Part shown: positions 28,501 through 40,500 of the stretch, piece by piece
How the letters are laid out: the number at the start of each line of letters is the position of its first letter
Numbering within the stretch: the stretch's first letter is position 1
Position numbers and translations under genes: made by a program
Source of the DNA: Proteles cristata cristata
Taxonomy: Eukaryota; Chordata; Mammalia; Carnivora; Hyaenidae
Length of the DNA stretch: 64,000 bases
Assembly: GCA_017311185.1 (NCBI GenBank)
Contig: JAESUZ010005167.1
Span: 124,001-188,000 of the forward strand
Direction: 5' to 3'
The notes under the pieces: model-generated
Told to the model about the DNA's origin: nothing
Database searches by the model: none
Seen by the model: the letters and a program-made list of their open reading frames with translations, nothing else

Positions 28501-31500
28501 GAACTTTTTTCCATTTCTTTGTGTCTTCTTCAATTTCCTTTATACATTTTCTATAGTTTTCATCCTACAGGTCTTTCACATCTTTGGTCAGGTTTATTCC
28601 TAGGTATTTTATGGGTTTTTTATTTTTTTTGTGCAATTGTGAATGGGATCAGTTTCTTGATTTCTCTTTCTGTTGCTTCATTATTGGTTTATAAATATGC
28701 AACCAGTTTCTGTATGTTGATTTAATACCCTGCGACTTTGCTGAATGCATGGATCAGTTCTAGCATATTTTTGGTGAAGTCTTTTGGGTTTTCCATGTAG
28801 AGTATCGTGTCGTCTGCGAAACGTGAAAGTTTGACTTCTTTGCCAAATCTGATGCCTTTTATTTACTTTCGATGTCTGCTCATCCTAGATCTTCTAGAAC
28901 TATGTTAAACAACAGTGGTGAAAGTGAACATCCCTGTCCTGTGTCTGATCTCAGGGGGAAATCTCTGTTTCTCCCGTTGAGGATGATGTTAGCTGAGGGC
29001 TTCTCATAGATGGCTTTTATGATGTTTAAGTAAGTTCCTTCTATCCAGACTTTCTATAGGGTCTTCATTAAGATAAGCTGTTGTATTTTGTCAAATTCTT
29101 TTTTTTTGCATTCATCGGCAGGATCATACGACTTTTATATTTTCTTTCGTTAATCTGATGTATTACACTGGTTGATTTGTGAATATTGAACCAACCCTGT
29201 AATCCAGGGATGAATCCCACTGGATTATGGTGAATAATTCTTTTGATATGCTGTTGAATTCGATTTGCAAGCATCTTATTGAGGATTTTTGTATCAGTAT
29301 TCATCTAGGATATTAACCTGTATTTCTCTTCTTTTGCTGGGTCTCTGTATGCTTTGGGAATCAAAGTGATGCTGGCCTTCATCGAATGAGTCTGGAAGTT
29401 TTCGATTTCTGTTTTTTGGAATAGCTTGAGAAGAATGGGTATTAACTGCGATTTAAATGTCTGATAGAATTCCCCAGAGAAGTCATTTGGCCCGGGGCTC
29501 TTATTTGTTGGGAGATTTTTGATAATGAATTCAATTCCGTCACTAGTTATGGGTCTGTTCAGATTTTCTGTCTCTTCCCATTTGAATTTTGGTAGTGCGT
29601 GTGAGTTTAGGAATTTGTCCAATTCTTCTAAGTTGTCCACTTTGTTGTCATATAACTTTTCATAGTTTTCCCTGATAATTGCTTGTATTTATGAGGGGTT
29701 GGTTGCAATACATCCATTTTCATTCATGATTTTGCCTATTTTGGTGTTCTCTCTTTTCTTTTTGAGAAACCTGGCTAGAGGTTTATCAATTTTGTTTATT
29801 TTTTCAAAAAACCAATTCTTGGTTTCATTGATCTGTTCAACTGTTTTTTGTTTTTTTGTGTGGTTTTTTTTTTTTTTTGGATTCTATATTGTTTATTTCG
29901 GCCCTCATCTTTATTATTTCTGTTCTTCTGCTGGGTTGAGGTGCTCTTTCTGCTCTGCTTCTAGTTCTTTTAGGTACGCTGTTAGATTTTTCTATTTGCA
30001 GTTTTTCTAATTTCTTGAAATAAGCCTGGCATGCAATAAACTTTCCTCTTAAGGCTGCCTTTGCTGCATCCCAAAGAGTTTGATTTGTTGTGTTTTCATA
30101 TTCATTTGTTTCCTTATTTTTTTAATTTCTTCTATAATTGCCTGATTGGCCCATTCATTCCTTAGTAGGGTGTTCTTTAACCTTCATGTTTTTGGAGGGA
30201 TTCCAGACTTTTTCCTGTGATTGATTTTAAGTTTCATAGCATTGTGATCTGAAAGTGTTCATGGTATGATCTCCATTCTTTCATATTTATTGAAGGCTGC
30301 TTTATGTCCCAGTATGTGTACTATCTTGGAGAATGTGCCATACACACTTGAGAAGAAAATGAATTCCATAGTCTCAGGATGTAGAGTTCTACATATATCT
30401 GTCAAATCCATCTGGTCCAATGTGTCGTTTAGGTCTCTTGTTTCTTTAGTGATTTTCTGTCTAGTTGATCTATCCATTGCTGTAAGTGGAATATTAAAGT
30501 CCCCTGCTATTAGCACATTCTTATCCATAATATTGCTTCTGTTTGTGATTAATTGTTTTATGTATTTGGGTGCTGCTGAATTCAGTGTATAGACATTTAT
30601 AACTGTGAGCTCTTCCTGATGAATAGACCCTGTAATTGCTGCATCATGCCCTTCCTCATCCCTTGTTACTGTCTTCTTTAATTTTTAAAATTCCATTCTG
30701 CTATCTATGTCTTTTCATTAGAACATGTAGTCCACTTACATTCAGTGTTATTATTGAAAAATATAGGTTTAGAGTCTTTGTATTCTCTGTAAGATTCCTG
30801 CTTGTAGTGGTGTCTCTGGTACCTTGTGTTCCTTGCTACATTTCCCTCGTAGATTCCCCCTCAGGATTTCTTGTAGCGCTGGTTTAGTGGTGATGAATTC
30901 TTTCAAATTTTGTTTATTTGGAAATACTTTTATCTCTCCTTCTATTCTGAATGACAGGTTTGCTGGATAAAGGATTCTTGACTGCATATTTTTTCTGTTC
31001 ATCACAATGAAGATTTTCTGCATTCCTTTCTGGCCTGCCAAGTTTCAGCAGATAGAACTACCACTACTCTGACCGGTTTCCCTTTGTAGAATAGGGCCCT
31101 TTTATCCCTAACTGCTTTCAGAATCCTCTCATTGTCCTTGTATTTTGCCAGTTTCACTACGATATGTCGTGCCAAAGATCGATTCAAGTTACGTCTGAGG
31201 GGAGTTCTCTGTGCCTCTTGGATTTCAATGTCTGTTTCTTTCCCCTGATTGGGGAAGGTCTCTGCTATGATTTGTTCAAGTATTCCTTCAGTGCCTTTCC
31301 CTCTCTCTTCCTCTTCTAGAATTCCTATGATACGAATATTGTTCCATTTGATTTCATCACTCAGTTCTTGAACTCTCCTTTCATGCTCGTGGATCAGTTT
31401 ATCTCTCTTTTTCTCTGATTCCTCTTTTTCTATAATTGTGTCTTCTAATTCACCTATTCTCCTCTCTGCCTCTTCAATCCGTGTATTGGACGCCTCCGTT

Positions 31501-34500
31501 TTATTATGCACCTCATTTAGAGCATTTTTTAATTCATCACAGCTATTGTTACACTCCATAGTCTTTGTAGCAATAGCTTCTCTGATGTCTTCTGTGCCTT
31601 TTTCAAGCTCAGCGATTAATTTAATGACTATTGTTCTCAATTCTTGTTCAGTTATGTTGCTTATGTCTCTTTTGAACAGTTCTTTTGTTGTCATTTCATC
31701 CTGGAATTTCTATTGAGGAGAGTTCTTCCGTTTAGTCATTTTGGCTAGCTTTCTGTCTCTTGTTAATTTTAAAAGCTTGTTATGTGCTCTGCACCTGCAA
31801 GTACTGTTATCTTAAAGGAGGCTTATTGACTGTCCAGGGCCTGTCTGCTCAGGTACAGTTCTTTTAATGGTGTCTCTTGGTCTCTCTTGTTGAGACTTTG
31901 GTTATTTTATTTCCCTACTCGTAGTATTAGTTGGGACTCTCCACCCCGTATACTTTGGCTTGTTTTTTGCAGTAGCCCTGGAAAGAAAAACAGACAGACA
32001 AACAAATAGGGAACAAAAGCACGCACAAGCACAGACAAATCGAACAAATCAACAAGCTGAAAGGGAAAAAAGAAAAAAAGAAAGAAAAATAGAACAGCAA
32101 AAGACAAAGGACAGTGTAAAAGCATAAAACCAGAAATCCCATCTACAAATAAAGAGTAGTGTGCTGATGGAGGAGCATATACAAAAAGAGGAATTACAAG
32201 GGTGGGGAGAAAGAGAAGTTGAACATTGACCAGGTAGAGAGACTAAAAGGCTTACTTCACATAAAGAGAAAGGAGATTACAGCGAGAGGTGAGAATAGAA
32301 AAGAAAAGGAAAAATAAAAAAAGAAGAAGGAAATAAAACGAAGATAGTGTTACCCAGAGAAACCACAGTTTGATTATTTCAGAGAGAAAGGAAAGTAACG
32401 ATGAAGATAGAAAATGCATCAAGCGAATGGATTATATATGCCTGTTTAAGCGAACCTATAACCAGAAAACTGGGTCCAGAGGAGGAGAGAGAAATGGACA
32501 AGATAAGGAAGAATATCTGAATAGCAAGAGTTGATCTAGAGTCAACCCTGGCAATGAGTCTATGTTGATCTTGGGAGAGGGGCGGCTTCTGTACCCAGGC
32601 TCAAGTATCCAAATAACTATCTAAGGACTATGGGCATGGTTTGGTGTAGGTGGGACTAGGCTCCACTATGAGTCCCCTGGCCCCACCTCGGTGGTTGTGG
32701 GAAGAAAAATGGCAACTCTCTTCCCCCCCCCTTTCCCTCTCAAACCAGGTGTTGTACAGCACTCTTTTGGGTCTGATCTCACTGTGCCCGGATACAGCCT
32801 AGGTGGGCCGTGTTTCATATCCCGTGCCCGGCCTCATTTCCAGATCTTACTCAGTTTGCGATAATAATACCGGCCGGAGTGTAATCCCACAGGCCCAGGT
32901 GTTTCCTACCAGGGGATCAGAGGATTGAATATGGGACTGGGTCCTCTTGAATCCTACTATAACTTTGATCCTCCGCCTCATGGCCCAAAGAAATCTATGT
33001 GGTTTGAGGCAGGATTTCTCTCCCAAAGCCCTGCAGCTAGGGATAGGATGATACAATTCCTCTCTGTCCCAGCTGCGCTTTTTTTTCCCTTCCAGGGACC
33101 GTTCTAAGATTCCCCAAATGCTTTAATTTCTTCTTTTTGTCTCTCTGCAAATGGGCTCCCTCTCCCCCCCACCATATGCCTTCATGTGCAGGCCTATTTT
33201 TATCTTCCCCAGTTTACATTCATGCACCTATTAGGGCTGTCTTTCTAGTGGACTCAGTCTCTTCATCCCAGCCTCATGGAGTTCAGAGATGTTTGGCTTC
33301 ATCCCTTCTTTGTTTGAAAGATGCAGGCAGAAGATAGTGAACTCCCTACTTCTCCGCCATCTTGCTGTCCCTCCTAACCAGAACAAAACCTCAAATGTCA
33401 TTTTTTAAGGCCAAATGATATTCCATTACATGTACTACACTTTTTATATCCATCAATTTCTTCTTTTTTATAAATAGTTTATTGTCAAGTTGGTTTCTAA
33501 CAACACCCAGTGCTCATTCCAAAAAGTGCCTTCATCCATACCCATCACCCCCCTGCCCCCACACCCATAAGTCCCCAGTTTGTTCTCAGCATTCAAGAGT
33601 CTCTCACGGTTTGCCTCTCTCCCTCTCCCCCACTATTTCCGCCCCTCTTCTTTCCGACGCTCCTCCGTTAAGTTCCTCCTAATCATCCTATACATGCAAA
33701 CATATGGTAGCTGTCCTACTCTGCCTGATTTTTTCATTCAGCATAACACCATCAAGTTCCATCCATGTTGCTACACATTGGCCAGATTTCATTCTTTCTC
33801 ATTGCCATGTAATATTCCATTGCATAGATACACCACATCTTCTTGATCCCTTCATCCATTAATGGACACAAAGGCTGTTACCATGTTTTGGCTATTGATG
33901 ACAGTGCTGCTATGAACATTGGGGTACATGTGTCCCTATGCATCAGCATTTCTGTATCCCTTGGGTAAATTCCTAGCAGTGCTATTGCTGGGTCATATGG
34001 GAGTTCTAGTGTTATTTTTTGAGGAACCTCCACACTGTTTTCCAGAGAGGCTGTACCAGTTTACATTCCCACCAACGGTGTAGTAGGGTGCCTGTTTCTC
34101 CACATCCTCGCCAGCATCTAGAATCCTCTCATTTGTTCATTTTAGCTACTCTGACCGGCGTGAGGTGGTATCTCAGTGTGGTTTTGATTTGTATTTCCCT
34201 GATGAGGAGGGATGCTGAGCATTGTTTCATATGTTGGTCACCTGGATGTCCTCTTTGGAGAAGTGTCTGTTCATATCTTCTGCCCATTTCTTTACGGGGC
34301 TGTTTGTTTTTCGAGTGTGGAATTTGGTGAGTTCCTAATAGATTTTGGACGTTAACCCTTTATTTGATATGTCATTTGCAACTATCTTTTCCCATTTCGT
34401 CGGTTCCCTATTGGTTTTATGGATTGTTTCCTTTGCCGTGCAGAAGCTTTTAATCTTGATGAAGTCCCAGTAGTTCATTTTTGCTCTTGATTTCCTTGCC

Positions 34501-37500
34501 TTTGGGGATGTGTTGAGTAAGAAATGGCTGCGATGGAGGTCAAGGAGGTTGTTTCCTGCTTTCTCCTCTAGGGTTTTGATGGTTTCCTGTCTCACATTCA
34601 GGTCCTTTCTCCATTTTGAGTTTATTTTTGTGTATGGTGTGAGAAAATGATCTTGTTTCATTCTTCTGTATGTTGCTGTCCAGTTCTCCCAGCACCATCT
34701 TTTAAAGAGGCTGTCTTTTTTCCATTGGATACTCTTTCCTGCTTTGTCAAAGATTAGTTGTATACTTTTGGTTCAAATTCTGAGTTCTCAATTCTGTTCC
34801 ATTGGTCTATGTGTCTGTTTTTGTGCCAATACCATACTGTCTTGATGACTACAGCTTTGTAGTAGTGGCTCAAGTCAGGGATCGTGATGCCTCCTGTTTT
34901 GGTGTTCTTTTCATAATTACTTTGGTTCTTCGGGGTCTTTTGTGGCTCCATACAAATTTGAGGATAGTTTGTTCTAGTGATGAGAGTATAATGGTGCAAT
35001 TTTGATTGGATTGCATTGAATGTGTAGATTGCTTTGGGTAGTAATGACATTTTAACTATATTTATTCTTCTGATCCATGACCATGGAATGTTTTTACATT
35101 TCTTTGTGTCTTCTTCAATTTCCTTCATAAGTTTTCTCTAATTTTCATCATACAGATTTCTTACATCATTGGTTAAGTTTATTCCTTGGTATTATATAGT
35201 TTTTTTGTGCAATTGTGAATGGAATCAGTTTTTTGACTTCTCTTTCTGTAGCTTCATTTTTGGTGTATAAAAATGCAACTGATTTCTATACATTGATTTT
35301 GTACCCTGCAACTTTGCTGAATTCTTGTATCAGTTCCAGTAGGCTTCTGGTGGAGTCTGCTGGATTTTCTATGTAAAGTATCATGTCGTCTGCAAAAAGT
35401 GTAAGTTTGACTTCTTCCTTGCCAATTCTGATGCCTTTTATTTCTGTTTGTTGTCTGATGGCTGATGCTAGGACTTACAGCACTATGTTCAACAACAGTG
35501 ATGAGAGTGGATATCCCTGTCGTGTTCCTGATCTCAGGGGGAGAGCTCTCAGTTTTTCCCCGTTGAGGATGATGTTAGCTGAGGGCTTCTCATAGATGGC
35601 TTTTATGATGTTTAAATAAGTTCCTTCTATCCCGACTTTCTCAAGGGTCTTTATTAAGAAGCGATGCCATATTTTGTCAAATGCTTTTCCTGCATCTATT
35701 GCCAGGATCATATGGGTTTTATCTTTTCTTTTGTTGCTGTGATGTATCACATTGATTGATTTGTGAATATTGAACCAGCCTTGTAACCCAGGAATGAATC
35801 CCATTTGATGTTGGTGGATAATTATTTTTATATACTGTTGAATTCGATTTGCAAGTATCTTGTTGAGGATTTTTGTATCTGTATTCATCAAACATATTGT
35901 CCTGTAGTTCTTCTTTTTTGCTAGGTCCTTGTCTGGCTTGGGAATCTGAGTGATGCTGGCTTCATAAAATAAGTCTGGAAGTTTTCCTTCAATTTCTGTG
36001 TTTTGGAATAGCTTGAGAAAAATGGGTATTAGTTCTGTTTTAAATGTCTAGTGGAATTCCCCAGGGAAGCCATCTGGCGCAGGGCTCTTATTTTTTGGGA
36101 GAGTTTTGATAACGGATTCGATTTCCTCGCTTGTTATGGATCTGTTCAGGTTTTCTATCTCTTCCGGTGTGAATTTTGGTAGTGAGTGTGTGTTTATGAA
36201 TTTTTCCATTTCTTCCAAGTTGTCCAGTTTGTTGTCATATAGTTTTTCATAGTATTCCCTGATAATTTCTTGTATTTCTGATGGGTTGGTTGTAATCAGT
36301 CCATTTTCATTCATGATTTTGTCTATTTGAGTGCTCTCTCTTTTCTTTTTGAGAAGCCTGGCTAGAGGTTTGTCTATTTTGTTTATTTTTTCAGAAAACC
36401 AATTCTAGGTTTCATTGATCTGTTCAACTGTTTCTTTGGTTTCTATAGTGTTTATTTCTGCCCCAATTTTTATTGTGTCTCTTCTTCTACTGTGTTTGGG
36501 GTGCTCTTGTTGCTCTCTCTCTCTAGTTCCTTTAGGTGTGCTGTTAGATTTAGCACTTGCGCTTTTTCTAATTTCTTGAAATAGGCCTGGAGTGCAATGT
36601 ACTTTCCTCTCAGGACTGCCTTTGCTACATCCCATAGAGTTTGGATTGCTGTATTCTCATTTTCATTTGTTTCCATATATTTTTAAATTTCTTCTCTAAT
36701 TGCCTCATTGGCTCATTTGTTCTTTAGTAAGATGTTCTTTAGCCTCCGTGTTTTTGGTGGTTTTCCAAACTTCTTCCTGTGATTGATTTCGAGTTTCATA
36801 GCATTGTGATCTGAAAGTGTGCATGGTATGATCGCAGTTCTCTTATATTTATTGAAGGCTTCTTTATGTCCCAGTATGTGATCTCTCTTGGAGAATGTGC
36901 CAAGAGCACTTGAGAAGAATATGAATTCCATAACTTCAGCGTGTAGAGTTTTAAATTTATCTGTCAAATCCATCTGGTCCAATGTGTCATTTAAGTCCAT
37001 TGTGTCTTTATTGATTTTCTGTCTAGTTGATCTGTCCATTGCTGTAAGCGGAGTATTAAAGTCCCCTGCTATTAGCACGTTCTTATCAATAGGACCGTGT
37101 CTGTTTGTGATTAGTTTTGTATTTAGGTGCTCGCATATTTGGTGCATAGACATTTCTAATTGTGAGCTCTTCCTGATGGATAGACCCTTTAATTATTATA
37201 TAATGCCCTTCTTCATCCCTGTTACTGTCTTTACTTTAAAGTCCAGTTTGTCTGATATAGGTATAGCTACTCCAGCTTTTTTTTTCCTTGACTTTCTATA
37301 AAATAATAGATATTTCTCTATCCCCTTACTTTCAATCTAAGGTTGTCCTTCTGTCTAAAATGAGTTTCTTGTAGACAGCAAATAGATGGATTTTTTTTAA
37401 CCATATTGCTACCCTATGTCTTTTGATTGGCGCATTTAGTCCTTTTACATTCAGTGTTATTACTGAAATATATGGATTTAGAGTCATTGTGTCATTTGTG

Positions 37501-40500
37501 AGATTCATGCTTTTAGTGTGTCTCTAGTATGTTGCGTTCCTTACATTTCCCTCAGAGAATCCCCCTCAGGATTTCTTGTAGAGCTGGTTTAGTGGTGACA
37601 AATTCTGTTTTTGTTTATTTGGAAAGACTTTTATCTCTCCTTCTATTCTGAATGATAGACTTGCTGGATAGAGGATTCTTGGCTGCTTGTTTTTTCTGTT
37701 CATCACATTGTAGATCTCCTGCCATTCCTTTCTAGCCTGCCAAGTTTCATTAGATATGTCTGTCACCACTCTGATAAGTTTCCCTTTGTATGTTACAGCC
37801 CTTTTCTCCCTAGTTGCTTTCAATATTCTCTCTTTGTCCTTATATTTTGCCATTTTCACTATGATATATCGTGCAGAAGTTTGATTCAAATTATGTCTGA
37901 GGGGAGTTCTCTGTGCCTCTTGAATTTCAACATCTACTTTCCTCCCATGATTTTGGAAGTTCTCTGCTATAATTTGTTCCAAGAATCCTTCAGCACCTTT
38001 CCTTCTCTCTTCCTCTTCTGAGATTCCTATTATATGAATATTGTTCTGTTTGATTGTATTGCTGAGCTCTCGAACTCTTCTTTTATGTTTCTGGATCAGT
38101 TTATCTCTTTTTTTTCTCAGTTTCTTTTTTTTTTTTTTAATAATGGTGTCTTCTAAATCACTTATTCTCCTTTCTGCCTCTTCAATCTGTGCATTGGATG
38201 CCTCCAGTTTATCATGTATCTCATATTTCTCATTTTTAAATTCATCATAACTATTTTTAAGTTGCAAAGTGTTTGTAGCCATAGTTTCTTTGATGTTCTC
38301 CATGCTTTTTTAAAGCCCAGCGATTAATTTTATGATTATTGTTCTAAATTCTTGTTCAGTTATGTTGTTTATATCTGTTTTGAGCAGTTCTTTTTTTTAA
38401 TAATATTTTTATTTATTTCTAGGAGAGAGAGAGACACCGTGAGCAGGGGAGGGTCAGAGAGAGAGGAAGATACAGACTCTGAAACAGGCTCCAGGCTCGG
38501 AGCTGGCAGTCAGCACAGAGCCCGATGCGGGGCCCAAACCCATGAACCATGAGATCATGACCTAAGCGAAAGTTGGATGCCTAACCGACTAAGCCACCCA
38601 GGCACCCCAGTTTTGAACAGTTCTTTAGCTGTCAATTCTTCCTGGAATTTCTTTGGAGGACAGCTCTTTAATTTCATCATTTTGGTTGGCTTTCTACCAC
38701 TCGGTAGTTTTAGAAACTTGATGGGGCACCTGGGTGGCTCAGTCAGTTAATCATCTGACTTCAGCTCAGGTCATGATCTCACAGTTTGTGGGTTTGAGCC
38801 CCGCATCAGGCTCTGTGCTGACAGCTAGCTCAGAGCCTGGAGCCTGTTTCAGATTCTGTATCTCCCTCTCTGACCTTCCCCTGCTCATGTTGTCTCTCTC
38901 TTTTTCTCTCTTTCAGAAATAAATAAAAAGAATTTTAAAAAATAGAAGCTTGTTATGCTCTCTGCACCTGTGAATGCTGCTGTACAAAACAGGGCTCTTT
39001 GACTTTTCAGGGCCTATCCGTTCAGAAAGTGTTCTTTGCATGGTATCCCTTGGTCCTTCTTATTGAGACCTTGGTTATTTTATTTTCCTGCTCGTAGTGG
39101 TATTTGGGACTCTCCACCATGTGTACTTTGGCTTATTTCTTGAGGTAGCCCTGAAGAAGAAAACAGACAGACAAACACACAGGGAACTAAGGCACACAAT
39201 CACACAGACAAATCCAACAAACACGAAAATTGAATGGGAAAACGAAAAAGAAAAGAGAAAAGAGGGAGAAGGGAAGGCGAATAATAAAAATATAAAATAC
39301 ATTAAAAAAAAACAACAAGAGAAAGGCAAAAAGAAGAAACCCCATAGACAAAGAACAGTTTAAAGCATATAACCAGATTTCCCAGCTACAAATAAATAGC
39401 CGGGTGTATGCAGTGCTGGTTGAAGAGGATAGAGAATGAGAGAAATGACAGGGTGGGTATGAGGTGAAATTGGAAATGAAATGAGCAGGCAGAAGGAATA
39501 AGAAGCTTTTTCCAAAGAGCAAAAGAGTGGAATATGGTTGGAGAAGAGGATAAAGAAATGATGATGGTGTTATCCAAAGAAACTATATAGTCTGATTAGA
39601 GAGAAAGAGATGAAAAGGTAGGTAGGTGTAGAATTTACATCTAGAGAATGGATTAAATGTGGCTGTTTAAGCAAGCCAGTAAGCAGAATTAATCAGGGTG
39701 GCGCATCCATGTTTGCCTTGCCCCAGCTCCGGTAAAAAAAAAAAAAAAAAAAAAAGGAGGAGGGCAGCAGCTCTCTAGTAGGGATGGGTGTGGCTTGATC
39801 CAATGGGTCCCAAGGGAGTCCTACCATGGCGGTGGTGAGGAGAAGAGTGGCGGCACTCCAGTCCCTTCTTGAACCAAGCGCTGCAATTCACTTTTTTGGG
39901 TGTGGAAACTCCCTGTGTCAGGGGTGCAGCCAAGGTGGGCCGTGCTCTATATCCCAGGCCTGGTCTCATTTCCAAATCCCAGTCTGCTCATCCCACCAAA
40001 ATTGCTGGACACAAACTCGCAGGTGATCTCTTCAGGGCAGTCCCAAGCCTCTTGCCTTCCCCCTGATTGAGCCAGAATCGCTGCTCCCATCTCCTCCAGG
40101 TCAGGTTGGTGAGCGAGGAGCAGGTTCATCCAGGGGTCTCCTGGGATGAGTGAGTCCTGCCTAGGGTCAACTGGAGAGCAGAAAAGCAGGTCCCTCTGTG
40201 TCCTATCGCCCGAAACATGAAGTCGAGGGCAAATCTCCCAGTTTTAAGCCCTTCGCCTCCCCTCTAGGGATCCAGCCAAGCCAGAAGCACAAAGGCGCGG
40301 CCACCGTGCATCCCCTCCAGGTCGAAGTGGCAGGGGAGGGAGGGGCAGTTTCCCTGGGGGTCACCTGGGACAAGTGCATCCCATCCAGGGTCAGCTGGAG
40401 AGCAGGAAACCAGGTCCCTCTGTTTCTGTCGCCCGAAACACAAACTCACAGGCAAATCTCCCAGTTTTCAGCCCTTCGCCTCCCCCTAGGGATCCAGACA

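Larger units (their letters stand above)
26885..33376 (-). mobile_element. Near-full-length L1 element, antisense to ACSM1 (L1-B)
   Basis: About 6.5 kb. Its 3' end (TAGTTTATTGTCAAGCTGG) is at about 26908, followed by ORF2, ORF1, and a 5'UTR ending at 33376 whose sense strand starts with AGCAAGATGGCGGAGAAG, the usual L1 5' end with a YY1-like AAGATGGCGG. All reading frames are broken, so it is probably not mobile. An imperfect TSD may exist (AATGTAATTTT / AATGTCATTTTTT), but it is not flush with the 5' end. Confidence 0.93.
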
